The position numbers and the translations under genes were made by a program. 43,236 nucleotides of DNA, taken from assembly GCA_026989655.1 (NCBI GenBank), contig JALSIX010000075.1, positions 1 to 43,236 of the forward strand, written 5' to 3'. The notes under the pieces are model-generated. The model saw nothing but the letters and a program-made list of their open reading frames with translations, was not told where the DNA came from and made no database searches. Source of the DNA: Caldilineaceae bacterium. GTDB taxonomy: Bacteria > Chloroflexota > Anaerolineae > Caldilineales > Caldilineaceae. Below, one piece after another: positions 1-8,522 of the stretch. Positions within the stretch are counted from its first letter, which is position 1, and each line of letters begins with the position of its first letter.

Positions 1-1
1 G

Positions 2-2248
2 GAGGACGGCACGGGCATCGTCCACATCGCCCCGGCCTTCGGCGCGGACGACCTGCGAGTGGGCCAGGAACACGGCCTGCCCATCCTCCACACGGTGGAC
101 GCGTCCGGCTGCTTCAAACCCCAGGTCACCCCTTGGGCCGGCCAGTTCGTCAAGGATGCAGACCCGGCCATCATCCAGGATCTGGAGGGCCGGGGTCTGC
201 TCTACCGGGCGGAGACCTACGAGCACACCTATCCCTTCTGCTGGCGCTGCGACACCCCCCTCATCTACTGGGCCAAGGAGACCTGGTACATCCGCACCAG
301 CCAGCTCAAGGAACGGCTGGTGGCCCTGAACCAGGAGATCCACTGGGTTCCGGAGCATATCCGCGACGGCCGCTTTGGCAAGTGGCTGGAGAACAACGTG
401 GACTGGGCTCTGGGCCGGGACCGCTACTGGGCCACGCCGCTGCCCATCTGGAAGAGCGACGCGCCGGGCAGCACCTACATGGAGTGCATCGGCAGCATCG
501 CGGAGCTGGAGGAGAGGACCGGCCGCGACCTGAGCGACCTGGAGCTGCATCGCCCCTACGTGGACGAGATCACCTGGCCCGCGCCGGACGGCGGCACCAT
601 GCGCCGGGTCCAGGAGGTGTGCGACGTCTGGTTCGACAGCGGCTCCATGCCCGTGGCCCAGTGGCACTATCCCTTCGAGAACCAGGAGGCCTTCGAGCGC
701 TACAGCCAGGCCGACTTCATCTGCGAGGCCGTGGACCAGACCCGAGGCTGGTTCTACACCCTCCACGCGGTGAGCACCCTCCTCTTCGACCGGCCGGCCT
801 TCAAGAACGTCATCTGTCTGGGCCACATCCTGGCCGAGGACGGCTCCAAGATGAGCAAGAGCCGGGGCAACGTGGTGGACCCCTGGGAGGTCTTCAACCG
901 CCACGGCGCGGACGCCACCCGCTGGTACATGTACACCGCCAGCCCGCCGGGCAACAGCCGCCGCTTCAGCGTGGACCTGGTGGGCGAGGTGGTGCGCCGT
1001 TTCCTGAACACCCTCTGGAACACCTACAGCTTCTTCGTCACCTACGCGAACCTGGCCCCGGACTGGCAGCCCGACCTCCAGCGGGCCCTCCAGGAGGCCC
1101 GGACCCGCAGCCAGACATCCGCCCCCCAGAACGTGCTGGACCGCTGGCTCCTCTCGGAGCTGAACCGGCTGGTCCGGGACGTGACCCAGGCCTATGAACG
1201 CTACGACGTGCCCAACGCCACCCGCCCCGTGGCCGAGTTCGTGGACCGGTTGAGCAACTGGTATGTCCGCCTGAACCGGCGCCGCTTCTGGGATGGGGAT
1301 CCCCAGGCCCTGGACACCCTGTACATCACCCTGGTGACCCTGAGCCAGCTCCTGGCCCCGGCCATGCCCTTCGTCACCGAGGCCATCTACCAGAACCTGG
1401 TGCATCGGGTGGATCCCCAGGCCCCGGACAGCGTGCACCTGACCCGATGGCCCTCGGTCCACCCGGACCTGATCGACGAGCAGTTGGCCGGGGACATGGC
1501 CCTGGTGCAGACCCTCACCACCCTGGGGCGCGCGGCCCGCGAGGCCGCGTCCCTGAAGATCCGCCAGCCCCTGCAGCGGGTGGTGGTCCGCCTGCGCAGC
1601 CCCGAGGAACGGGCCGGCCTGGAGCGGATGGTCGACTACCTGCTCAGCGAGCTGAACGTGAAGGAGCTGGTCTTCGCGGCCGAGGCAGAGGAGCTGGTGG
1701 ACGTCCAGGTCCATCCCCTGCCCAAACAGCTCGGCCAGAAGTACGGCCGGGGCTATCCGGTGATCCGTCGAGCCCTGGCCGAGATGGATCAGGCCGCGCT
1801 GGCTGCCCGTTTTCAGGCCGGTGAGACGGTGGTGGTGGAGGCCCAGGGCGAACGCTACCCGGTGGCCCCCGAGGACGTGGAGATCCGGGTCACCCCCCGG
1901 AGCGGCTACAGCGTGGCCCAGGAGGGAGGGTACCTGGTGGCTGTCACCACGGAGCTGACGCCGGAGCTGGTCCTGGAGGGGCAAGCTCGCGAGGTGGTGC
2001 GCCGCATCCAACAGCTTCGCAAGGACGCGGGGCTGGAGATCACCGATCGCATCGTGCTCTATGTGCCCGACACCCCCCTCCTGCGCCGGATCTTCGACGT
2101 CCACGGCGACTACATCCACGACGAGACCCTGGCCGTGGACGTGGTGTGGGGGCCCGCCCCTGCCGGCGCCCCCTCCACCGCCTTCCGGTTGGGCGATCAG
2201 GAGATCACCATCCACCTGACCCGGGCGACCCACTGGCCGGTGGCGTAG
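2..2248 (+). CDS. ileS: Isoleucyl-tRNA synthetase, type 2 (5' end missing)
   Basis: This enzyme charges tRNA-Ile with isoleucine in the cytoplasm. The reading frame is open from base 2, so the start and the HIGH-motif half lie outside the window; about 748 residues remain of a family that usually has about 1,050. The visible part begins in the editing (CP1) domain with [15 protein letters not shown]. It then carries the CWRC element, the [18 protein letters not shown] segment, the KMSKS loop (nt 848-862), and the helical anticodon-binding domain with a C-terminal extension. The [13 protein letters not shown] segment resembles the eukaryote/archaea-like type 2 IleRS rather than the E. coli type, which has SGSTH at this place. 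The next gene starts 154 bp downstream. The family is certain; the type assignment is an inference from that segment. Confidence 0.97.
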   Translation, partial: EDGTGIVHIAPAFGADDLRVGQEHGLPILHTVDASGCFKPQVTPWAGQFVKDADPAIIQDLEGRGLLYRAETYEHTYPFCWRCDTPLIYWAKETWYIRTSQLKERLVALNQEIHWVPEHIRDGRFGKWLENNVDWALGRDRYWATPLPIWKSDAPGSTYMECIGSIAELEERTGRDLSDLELHRPYVDEITWPAPDGGTMRRVQEVCDVWFDSGSMPVAQWHYPFENQEAFERYSQADFICEAVDQTRGWFYTLHAVSTLLFDRPAFKNVICLGHILAEDGSKMSKSRGNVVDPWEVFNRHGADATRWYMYTASPPGNSRRFSVDLVGEVVRRFLNTLWNTYSFFVTYANLAPDWQPDLQRALQEARTRSQTSAPQNVLDRWLLSELNRLVRDVTQAYERYDVPNATRPVAEFVDRLSNWYVRLNRRRFWDGDPQALDTLYITLVTLSQLLAPAMPFVTEAIYQNLVHRVDPQAPDSVHLTRWPSVHPDLIDEQLAGDMALVQTLTTLGRAAREAASLKIRQPLQRVVVRLRSPEERAGLERMVDYLLSELNVKELVFAAEAEELVDVQVHPLPKQLGQKYGRGYPVIRRALAEMDQAALAARFQAGETVVVEAQGERYPVAPEDVEIRVTPRSGYSVAQEGGYLVAVTTELTPELVLEGQAREVVRRIQQLRKDAGLEITDRIVLYVPDTPLLRRIFDVHGDYIHDETLAVDVVWGPAPAGAPSTAFRLGDQEITIHLTRATHWPVA

Positions 2249-2402
2249 TGGGGCCCTTCTGGGGCGGCGGGCCTTTTCGCCCCGGGCAATCCCTGCAAAA
2301 CCTCGGGACAACACCCCCGATCTACACTGGGGCACGCGGTCGGATCTCGGGCCATCGGCTGGGTGGAGACCGTTTCGTCCCTATTCAGTGAAGGAGTCCC
2401 CT
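2249..2402 (+). other. Intergenic region ileS-fadN with a weak hairpin
   Basis: This 154-bp gap holds a 6-bp stem (GGGGCG/CGCCCC, about nt 2256-2278) shortly after the ileS stop. It has no T-tract, so it is at best a weak terminator. A TACACT hexamer at 2323-2328 could be a -10 element, but I see no matching -35. AAGGAG at 2391-2396 is the ribosome binding site of the next gene. Confidence 0.3.
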
Positions 2403-4835
2403 ATGACCTTTCGCATCAACCACGTCACGGTGATCGGCGCCGGCACCATGGGGGCCGCGATCGCGGGCCACCTGGCCAACGCCGGCATCACCTCCCATCT
2501 GTTGGACATCGTGCCCTCGGAGCTGACCCCGGAGGAGGAGGCCGCGGGCCTCACCCTGGACAGCCCCCAGGTGCGCAATCGGATCGTGCGTCAGGGCTTC
2601 GAACGGATGCTCAAGGCCAAGCCGGCCAATCTCTTCCACCCCGACCTGGCCGAACGCATCACCCTGGGCAACGTGGAGGACCACTTGGCGGAGGCCGTGG
2701 CGCAGAGCGACTGGGTCATCGAGGCCATCGTCGAGCGGCCCCGGCCCAAGCAGGAGCTGATGGCCCGGCTGGAACCCCTGCTCCCGGCCCACACCCTCGT
2801 CAGCACCAACACCTCGGGCATCCCCATCCACATCATCGCGGAGGGCCGGAGCCCGGACTTCCGGCGCCGGTTCCTGGGCACCCATTTCTTCAACCCACCC
2901 CGCTACCTCCACCTGTTGGAGATCATCCCCACCCCGGACACGGACCCGGCCGCGGTGGATGCCATGGCCCGCTTCGCAGAGCAGCGGTTGGGCAAAGGGG
3001 TGGTGCTCTGCAAGGACACGCCCAACTTCGTGGGCAACCGGATGTTCAGCTTCATCCAGAGCGATCTCCTGGAGTTCGCCATCCAGAACGGCTACACCGT
3101 GGAGGAGGTGGACGCGCTCACCGGCCCCCTGATCGGCCGCCCCAAGACCGCCACCTTCCGCCTCTTCGACGTGGTGGGCATCGACGTGGCGGCCATGGTG
3201 GGGGAGAACCTCTACGACATGATCCCCCACGACGAGGACCGGGAGATCCTGCGGGGCCCCCTGGGCACCCAGGTGCTGCGGACCCTGCTGGAGCACAACC
3301 TGTTGGGCAACAAAACCGGCCAGGGCTTCTACAAGCGGGTGGAGAAGGACGGAAAGCGGGAGTTCTGGCATCTGGACCTCCAGGCCGCGGTGGAGGGCGA
3401 GATCCGATACCTGCCCCCCCAGAAGCCCCGCTGGGCCAGCGTGGACGAGGTCAAGGAGCAGCCCCTGCCCCAGCGCCTGCCGGCCCTGGTGGACGCGGAC
3501 GACCGAGTAGGGGATCTGCTGTGGCACACCCTGGGTTTCACCCTCTCCTACGCGTCCCGGCGCATCCCCGAGATCGCGGACAGCCCCCGGGAGATCGACA
3601 GCGCGATGCGGTGGGGCTTCGGCTGGGAGCTTGGCCCCTTCGAGACCTGGGACCTCCTGGGCGTCCAGGCCACCGCGGATCGGATGGAGGGGGAAGGACT
3701 TCGGGTCGCGGACTGGGTGCGAGAGATGCTGGCCGGGGGCTCCACCACCTTCTACACCTACCGGGACGGCCGACGGACGGTCTACCTGCCCGGAGAAGGA
3801 CGCTACGGACCGGCCCAGACCAGCGAACGGGCGATCGCGGTCCAGGACCTGCGGCACACCCGGAAGGCCCTCGCGGAGAACAGCTCGGCCAGCCTGTGGG
3901 ACATGGGCGACGGAGTGCTCCTGTTGGAGTTCCACACCAAGATGAACGCCCTGGACCTGGAGATCGGCGCGATCATGCAGCAGGCGGTGGAACGGCTCCA
4001 CGGCAGCGCCACGGGCCTGGTCATCGGCAACCAGGGAGGCCACTTCAGCGCCGGGGCCAATCTCTTCCTGATCGGCATGCTGGCCCAGTCGGGCCAGTGG
4101 GACGAGATGGACCGGGCCATCCAGGGGCTCCAGGACGCGATCATGGCCATGCGCACCGCGCCGGCGCCGGTGGTGGTCGCGGCCTACAACCTCACCCTGG
4201 GCGGCGGCGCGGAGGTGGCCATGGGCGCAGACCGCATCGTGGCCCACGCGGAGCTCTATATGGGGCTGGTGGAGGTAGGGGTGGGCCTCATCCCCGGTGG
4301 CGGAGGCTGCAAGGAGATGGTCCGCCGTCGGGTGAGCCCCCACATGCACGCGGAGAACGTGAACCCCAGCCCCTATCTGCAGCAGATCTTCGAACAGATC
4401 GGCTTCGCCCGGGTCTCCGGATCCGCGCTGGAAGCCCGCCGGATGGAGATGCTGGGGCCCTGTGACCGCATCGTGATGAACTACGACCACCTGCTGTGGG
4501 AGGCCAAACAGGAGGTCCTCCGCCTGGTGGACGCGGGCTACACCCCCCCCAGGGTGACCCAGAACGTCTACGCCGCGGGGGCCGATCAGCTGGCCAACCT
4601 GCGGGTGGGGCTCCACCTGCTGCGGGAGGCCGGCCACATCTCCGCGCACGACGCGGTGGTGGGCGAGCACCTGGCCTGGGTCCTCTGCGGCGGGGACCTG
4701 AGCGCGCCCGCGTGGATGGACGAACAGTACTTCCTGGACCTGGAACGGGAGGCCTTCAAGAAGCTGGCCGGCTACCCCAAGACCCAGGAACGGATCTGGC
4801 ACATGTTGCAGACCGGCAAGCCCTTGCGGAACTGA
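2403..4835 (+). CDS. fadN: 3-hydroxyacyl-CoA dehydrogenase / enoyl-CoA hydratase fusion (FadN type)
   Basis: This bifunctional beta-oxidation enzyme hydrates trans-2-enoyl-CoA and oxidises 3-hydroxyacyl-CoA with NAD. The N-terminal Rossmann fold shows GAGTMG at residues 12-17. It is followed by [18 protein letters not shown], with the catalytic His and Glu region, and two 3HCDH C-terminal domains to about residue 440. A crotonase domain occupies about 470-700, with the oxyanion-hole segment GGHFSAGAN and the VGLIPGGGG loop. The order HADH then ECH is that of Bacillus FadN and the reverse of E. coli FadB. I chose ATG 2403 because AAGGAG lies 6 bases upstream; an in-frame GTG at 2388 precedes that site and would add five residues. 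The protein has 810 residues. The thiolase gene follows after 40 bp, as in fadNA operons. Confidence 0.93.
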   Translation: MTFRINHVTVIGAGTMGAAIAGHLANAGITSHLLDIVPSELTPEEEAAGLTLDSPQVRNRIVRQGFERMLKAKPANLFHPDLAERITLGNVEDHLAEAVAQSDWVIEAIVERPRPKQELMARLEPLLPAHTLVSTNTSGIPIHIIAEGRSPDFRRRFLGTHFFNPPRYLHLLEIIPTPDTDPAAVDAMARFAEQRLGKGVVLCKDTPNFVGNRMFSFIQSDLLEFAIQNGYTVEEVDALTGPLIGRPKTATFRLFDVVGIDVAAMVGENLYDMIPHDEDREILRGPLGTQVLRTLLEHNLLGNKTGQGFYKRVEKDGKREFWHLDLQAAVEGEIRYLPPQKPRWASVDEVKEQPLPQRLPALVDADDRVGDLLWHTLGFTLSYASRRIPEIADSPREIDSAMRWGFGWELGPFETWDLLGVQATADRMEGEGLRVADWVREMLAGGSTTFYTYRDGRRTVYLPGEGRYGPAQTSERAIAVQDLRHTRKALAENSSASLWDMGDGVLLLEFHTKMNALDLEIGAIMQQAVERLHGSATGLVIGNQGGHFSAGANLFLIGMLAQSGQWDEMDRAIQGLQDAIMAMRTAPAPVVVAAYNLTLGGGAEVAMGADRIVAHAELYMGLVEVGVGLIPGGGGCKEMVRRRVSPHMHAENVNPSPYLQQIFEQIGFARVSGSALEARRMEMLGPCDRIVMNYDHLLWEAKQEVLRLVDAGYTPPRVTQNVYAAGADQLANLRVGLHLLREAGHISAHDAVVGEHLAWVLCGGDLSAPAWMDEQYFLDLEREAFKKLAGYPKTQERIWHMLQTGKPLRN

Positions 4836-4875
4836 ACGGGACGCGGGAGCACCGAGCGCAGAAAAGGAGTGGACG

Positions 4876-6054
4876 ATGCCGAACGCAGTGATCGTGGCCG
4901 GAGCCCGGACCGCGGTGGGCAAGGCGCCCCGGGGCACTCTCCGCACCACCCGCCCAGAGGACATGGCCGCGGCCGTCATCCGGGCCGTGTTGGAACGGGC
5001 CCCGGGCGTGGAGGCCCAGGAGGTGGAGGACGTGATCCTGGGCTGTGCCATGCCCGAGGCGGAACAGGGGATGAACGTGGCCCGCATCGCGGGCCTGCTG
5101 GCGGGCCTGCCGGTGAGCGTGGCCGGCCAGACGGTCAACCGCTTCTGCTCCAGCGGCCTCCAGACCATCGCCCTGGCTGCCCAGCAGATCATGGCCGGCA
5201 TGGGGCGGGTCATCCTCGCCGGGGGCGTGGAGAGCATGTCTCGGGTGCCCATGAGCAGCAACAAGTTCATGGCCAACCCCACCTTGGCCCAGGAACGGCC
5301 CAGTACCTACCTGAGCATGGGCCTGACCGCGGAGAACGTGGCCGCCCAATACGAGATCCGCCGGGAAGAGCAGGACGCCTTCGCGCTGCGCAGCCACCGC
5401 CGGGCGGCCGCAGCCCAGGATGCCGGGAAGTTCGACCCGGAGATCGTGCCCCTCCAGGTACGGCTCCGCCTGGGGGAGGGCAGCCAGGTCCAGGAGGTGG
5501 AGACGGTCTTTGCCCAGGACGAGGGGGTGCGCCGGGACACCTCCATGGAGGCCCTGGCCCAGTTGAAGCCCGTCTTCAAGGTGGGGGGCACGGTCACCGC
5601 GGGGAACAGCAGCCAGACCAGCGACGGCGCGGCCGCGGTGCTGGTGATGGAGGAGGAGCTGGCCCGGGCCAAGGGACTGCCCATCCTGGCCCGTTTCCGC
5701 AGCTTCGCAGTGGGAGGGGTTCCCCCAGAGGTCATGGGCATCGGCCCGGTGGTCGCGGTGCCCAAGGCCCTGGAGCGGGCCGGCCTGAGCCTGGAGGAGA
5801 TCGACCTGATCGAGCTGAACGAGGCCTTCGCGGCCCAGGCCCTGGCCGTGATCCGGGAGCTGGGCATGGACGAGGAGAAGGTCAACGTGAACGGCGGAGC
5901 CATCGCCCTGGGCCACCCTCTGGGCTGTACCGGGGCCAAGCTCACCGTCCAGATCCTGCACGAGATGGCCCGCCGCGATGTCCAGTTCGGCCTGGTGACC
6001 ATGTGCATCGGCGGCGGCATGGGGGCCGCCGGCATCTTCGAACGGGTGGACTGA
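4876..6054 (+). CDS. fadA: Acetyl-CoA C-acyltransferase (thiolase)
   Basis: The thiolase cleaves 3-ketoacyl-CoA with CoA to acetyl-CoA and a shortened acyl-CoA, the last step of beta-oxidation. The 392-residue length is normal for the family. The nucleophile is Cys91 in NRFCSSGLQ. The His-containing loops NEAFAAQA and [16 protein letters not shown] and the second catalytic Cys in [11 protein letters not shown] are all present. AAAGGAG precedes ATG 4876 with good spacing. The gene lies 40 bp behind the FadN-type gene, so the two probably form one transcription unit for fatty-acid breakdown. No acyl-CoA dehydrogenase is nearby. The last codons and the stop are part of an 18-bp tandem triplication that runs into the downstream gap. 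Biosynthetic acetoacetyl-CoA thiolase is the main alternative, but the context favours degradation. Confidence 0.94.
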   Translation: MPNAVIVAGARTAVGKAPRGTLRTTRPEDMAAAVIRAVLERAPGVEAQEVEDVILGCAMPEAEQGMNVARIAGLLAGLPVSVAGQTVNRFCSSGLQTIALAAQQIMAGMGRVILAGGVESMSRVPMSSNKFMANPTLAQERPSTYLSMGLTAENVAAQYEIRREEQDAFALRSHRRAAAAQDAGKFDPEIVPLQVRLRLGEGSQVQEVETVFAQDEGVRRDTSMEALAQLKPVFKVGGTVTAGNSSQTSDGAAAVLVMEEELARAKGLPILARFRSFAVGGVPPEVMGIGPVVAVPKALERAGLSLEEIDLIELNEAFAAQALAVIRELGMDEEKVNVNGGAIALGHPLGCTGAKLTVQILHEMARRDVQFGLVTMCIGGGMGAAGIFERVD

Positions 6055-6092
6055 ACCGAACGGGTGGACTGAGCCGAACGGGTGGACTGAGG
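6039..6092 (+). repeat. 18-bp tandem repeat x3 spanning the thiolase stop codon
   Basis: Three adjacent units lie at 6039-6056, 6057-6074 and 6075-6092. Each carries the identical 16-mer CGAACGGGTGGACTGA and differs only in the last one or two bases. Unit 1 encodes the last residues (E-R-V-D) and the stop of the thiolase. Units 2 and 3 are non-coding copies that repeat the same codons and a stop in the same frame. Confidence 0.97.
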
Positions 6093-6132
6093 GGAAGAGG
6101 CCGCCCGGCCAACCGGGGCAAAGGAGGCATGC

Positions 6133-7056
6133 ATGACCGCACTTCCGGAGATCGCCATCATGGTGGAGGGCCAGAACGGCCTCAACTGGCCCCGCTGGCA
6201 GCGGATGGCCCAGGCAGTGGAGGCGCTGGGCTTCGCGGGCCTCTACCGCTCAGACCACTTCACCAACGCGGAGCCACCGGACAAGGACTCCCTGGAGCTG
6301 TGGATCTCCCTGGCCTGGTTGGCCACCCACACCCGGCGGATCGAGTTCGGCCCTCTGGTCACCCCCTTCTCCTTCCGCCACCCGGTCTTCGTGGCCCGCA
6401 TGGCCAAGGAGGTGGACGACCTCTCCGGAGGACGGCTGATCCTGGGCATGGGGGCCGGATGGCAGGAGCGGGAGCACCGGATGTTCGGCTTCGACCTGCT
6501 CTCCCTGCGGGAACGTATGGAGCGCTTCCAGGAGGGACTGGAGGTGGTCTCCCGGCTGCTCCGCAGCCCCGATCGGGTGACCTTCCACGGCCGCTACTAC
6601 CATCTGGAGGAAGCCATCCTGCTGCCCCGGCCCCGGCGCCCAGGGGGGCCACCCCTCCTCGTCGGGGGCAACGGTCCTCGACGCACCCTGCCCTTGGCCG
6701 CCCGCTACGCGGACGAGTGGAACGGGGTCTACCTGCCGGTGGAGCGCTATGCCGCCCTCCATGCCCGGCTGGACGCGCTCCTGGAGGCGGAGGGCCGGGA
6801 GCCGGCCCAGGTGCGCCGTTCCCTGATGACGGGCCTGGTCTTCGGCCGCACGGATGCCGAGCTGCGGGAACGGTTGGGCGGCCGCGATGCCGCGGCCCTG
6901 CAGGCCCGGGGGCTGGTGGTGGGCACGGCTGCCCAGGTGGCCGATCAGGTGGCCCGCTGGGCCGAGGTCGGCGCACAGCGGGTCATGCTCCAATGGCTGG
7001 ACCTGGACGATCTGGATGGGCTGGAGGCCTTGGCCCAGGCCCTTGGCCTGGGCTGA
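6133..7056 (+). CDS. LLM class (luciferase-like) oxidoreductase, probably F420-dependent
   Basis: This is a TIM-barrel protein of the bacterial luciferase-like monooxygenase family; the substrate is unknown. Typical family features are the N-terminal WPRWQRMAQAVEALGFAGLYRSDHF, the segment RIEFGPLVTPFSFRHPVFVARMAKEVDDLSGGR and GMGAGWQEREHRMFGF. The 307-residue length fits F420-dependent members such as F420-dependent glucose-6-phosphate dehydrogenase and related actinobacterial and Chloroflexota proteins. FMNH2-dependent use cannot be excluded from sequence alone. AAAGGAGG at 6120-6127 sets the start at ATG 6133. The gene lies 78 bp after the thiolase and 64 bp before the metallopeptidase, so it may be read from the same transcript, but no functional link is evident. 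Confidence 0.85.
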   Translation: MTALPEIAIMVEGQNGLNWPRWQRMAQAVEALGFAGLYRSDHFTNAEPPDKDSLELWISLAWLATHTRRIEFGPLVTPFSFRHPVFVARMAKEVDDLSGGRLILGMGAGWQEREHRMFGFDLLSLRERMERFQEGLEVVSRLLRSPDRVTFHGRYYHLEEAILLPRPRRPGGPPLLVGGNGPRRTLPLAARYADEWNGVYLPVERYAALHARLDALLEAEGREPAQVRRSLMTGLVFGRTDAELRERLGGRDAAALQARGLVVGTAAQVADQVARWAEVGAQRVMLQWLDLDDLDGLEALAQALGLG

Positions 7057-7120
7057 GCTCCTGGACCCGGAACCAACCGAGGCCCCAAAGGGCCACGGCG
7101 GGCGGGGCACCGATGTGCCG

Positions 7121-7951
7121 ATGGATGTGATCGACCTGACGCCCCTCTACATCCAGGCGCTGGACGGGGATCTCCAGGACTACCACGCCGCCTACCCGGA
7201 GCTCTTCCAGCACTACTATCGATTCTGGGCCGATGGGGAGGGCCCAGCCCCTTTCCCCAGGGAGGTGGTCCGAGAGCGGGCGGCCCTGTTGCGCGCACGG
7301 CTGCCCGGGGTCCAGAAGGCCCTGGCCCGGCGCGGATTCCCCGAACCGATGACCGTGGTCCTCTTCGTGGGCCGGGGAACGACCAACGGACACGCCTTCT
7401 GGGACTCGGCCCGGCGGGCCTTCGTGGTCTGGCTGCCGGTGGAGGCCTACACCACGGCTCTCCAGGCGGATCTCTTCGTGGCCCACGAGTGGCTCCATGC
7501 CCTGCACTACACCCGTCATCCCGAACTCTACTTCCACGATAGGCGGTCGCAGCACAGGGTGGGCCGCCAGCTCCTCACCGAGGGTGTGGCCACGTGGGGC
7601 ACGCTCCAGGTGATGGGGGTGGACGAGATCGGGGCGCTGTGGGCGGATTATGTGTCCCCCGAGTTCGCCGCGGGCTGGTACCGGCAATGTCGGCTCCGGG
7701 AACGGGAGATGGCCCGGCGTCTTCTGGCCGAGTGGCAGGAGAGCCGGGAGACCAACGACTGGTTTGCCATGTGGGACGAGCACGATGTCACCCGGTACCG
7801 GGGTGGGTACTACATGGGCCTCCAGGTGATGGAGCGGTTGCACCGGGAGCACGGTCTCGACCTCTCCGCTCTGTTGAACCTGGCCCCCCGGACCCTGGAA
7901 AGATGGGCCCGGGCGGCCCTGGAGGCCATGGCCGGGGAAGACCCCACCTGA
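7121..7951 (+). CDS. HExxH zinc metallopeptidase, DUF2268-like
   Basis: This is a predicted soluble zinc-dependent protease of about 276 residues with no signal peptide. The zinc motif is H122-E-W-L-H126 in FVAHEWLHALHY. A downstream LLTEGVATW segment offers Glu154 as the likely third ligand, a gluzincin-like arrangement resembling DUF2268 predicted proteases. I chose ATG 7121 (MDVIDLTPLYIQ) because the frame upstream overlaps the LLM gene and reads as low-quality Trp/Pro-rich sequence; no convincing Shine-Dalgarno site precedes it, and GTG 7115 is an alternative. It is probably co-transcribed with the LLM gene 64 bp upstream. The strong promoter for the next unit starts 27 bp after its stop. 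The exact family is less certain than the metallopeptidase motif. Confidence 0.75.
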   Translation: MDVIDLTPLYIQALDGDLQDYHAAYPELFQHYYRFWADGEGPAPFPREVVRERAALLRARLPGVQKALARRGFPEPMTVVLFVGRGTTNGHAFWDSARRAFVVWLPVEAYTTALQADLFVAHEWLHALHYTRHPELYFHDRRSQHRVGRQLLTEGVATWGTLQVMGVDEIGALWADYVSPEFAAGWYRQCRLREREMARRLLAEWQESRETNDWFAMWDEHDVTRYRGGYYMGLQVMERLHREHGLDLSALLNLAPRTLERWARAALEAMAGEDPT

Positions 7952-7977
7952 GACGACGTGCGGATGTGGGGTCCGAT

Positions 7978-8006
7978 TTGACATCCCCCCACCTGCTGCC
8001 TATACT
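7978..8006 (+). promoter_or_regulatory. Sigma-70-type promoter for the gatCA leader
   Basis: A perfect -35 TTGACA (7978-7983) and a near-consensus -10 TATACT (8001-8006) are separated by exactly 17 bp. Transcription would start near 8013, giving a leader of about 215 nt before gatC. Confidence 0.8.
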
Positions 8007-8012
8007 GGGTCC

Positions 8013-8202
8013 ATGATGTCGAGATCGTGCCTGTGGCCCCAGGGAACGGAGCGGTACCGCCTGGCAGCCGCCGCTGCACCGGCAGGCGCATCTTCCGTGC
8101 TCCGGTAGCGGTTGGGCGGTGGCCCCTGCGCCGTGAGCACCCGGGCCACGGCGCACAGACGCACACGCATGGACGCCGTGGCCTCCACGCTACGGCGTTT
8201 TT
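8013..8202 (+). ncRNA. Candidate structured leader (attenuator/riboswitch) upstream of gatCA
   Basis: The leader shows a 5' domain and a switch-like 3' part. In the 5' domain, CGGAGC 8047-8052 pairs with GCTCCG 8099-8104. Inside it, CGCCTG 8058-8063 pairs with CAGGCG 8083-8088, and GCAGC 8064-8068 with GCTGC 8073-8077 around a 4-nt loop. In the 3' part, TGCGCCGTG 8127-8135 pairs with CACGGCGCA 8147-8155. Alternatively GGCCACGGCG 8144-8153 pairs with CGCCGTGGCC 8174-8183, 10 perfect base pairs. That pairing would block the terminator stem at 8173-8198. The pairings are read directly from the sequence; a regulatory role is inferred. A discrete small RNA of about 190 nt that ends at the terminator is the alternative. 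I could not assign it to a known RNA family. Confidence 0.6.
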
Positions 8203-8206
8203 GTTT
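8173..8206 (+). terminator. Intrinsic terminator in the gatCA leader
   Basis: ACGCCGT (8173-8179) and ACGGCGT (8192-8198) form a perfect 7-bp stem with a 12-nt loop, followed at once by TTTTTGTTT (8198-8206). It lies 23 bp before the gatC start, so it can only act as an attenuator for gatCA or as the 3' end of a short RNA. Confidence 0.75.
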
Positions 8207-8228
8207 CCCACCCCTCCAGGAGGACGCC

Positions 8229-8519
8229 ATGAAGCTCACACCAGAGGTGGTCCGCCACGTGGCCGAGCTGGCCCGGCTGGAGCTGAGCGAGGCGGAGATC
8301 CACCGCTACACAGAGCAGCTCTCCGCCATCCTGGACTATGCCGCTCGCATCCAGGCCGTGGACACCAGCCAGGTGCCCCCCACGCCCTACGTGTTGTCCC
8401 GGGTCAACGTCCTGCGAGACGACGCGTCGGAGCCCAGCCTGCCCGTGGACGAGGCCCTGGCCAATGCCCCAGACCGGGAAGATGGCTTCTTCCGGGTGCC
8501 TGCCATCTTCGAGGAGTAG
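8229..8519 (+). CDS. gatC: Asp-tRNA(Asn)/Glu-tRNA(Gln) amidotransferase subunit C
   Basis: GatC is the small subunit that wraps around and stabilises GatA in the GatCAB complex. That complex converts misacylated Glu-tRNA-Gln or Asp-tRNA-Asn to the amidated form. The 96-residue protein has the family hallmarks: N-terminal VVRHVAELARLELSEAE, central QLSAILDYAARIQAVDTSQVPPT, and a C-terminal REDGFFRVPAIFEE. AGGAGG directly before ATG 8229 fixes the start. gatA begins 3 bp after the stop, so the two genes are translationally linked. Expression is probably controlled by the promoter at 7978 and the attenuator-like leader just upstream. Confidence 0.96.
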   Translation: MKLTPEVVRHVAELARLELSEAEIHRYTEQLSAILDYAARIQAVDTSQVPPTPYVLSRVNVLRDDASEPSLPVDEALANAPDREDGFFRVPAIFEE

Positions 8520-8522
8520 ACC

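Noticed and set aside
2323-2328. TACACT as a -10 box for fadN
   Set aside because: There is no -35 hexamer at a workable distance.
2385-5282. A 965-codon minus-strand open frame opposite fadN
   Set aside because: It is antisense to two clear enzymes, is His/Gly/Gln-rich, and has no family features.
8047-8062. T-box-like core (GCGGTACCGCC) in the gatCA leader
   Set aside because: The consensus T-box core TGGNACCGCG needs a U before GG and should overlap the terminator 5' arm with a Stem I upstream. Here that U is C, the terminator is more than 100 nt away, and only about 40 nt separate it from the promoter start.
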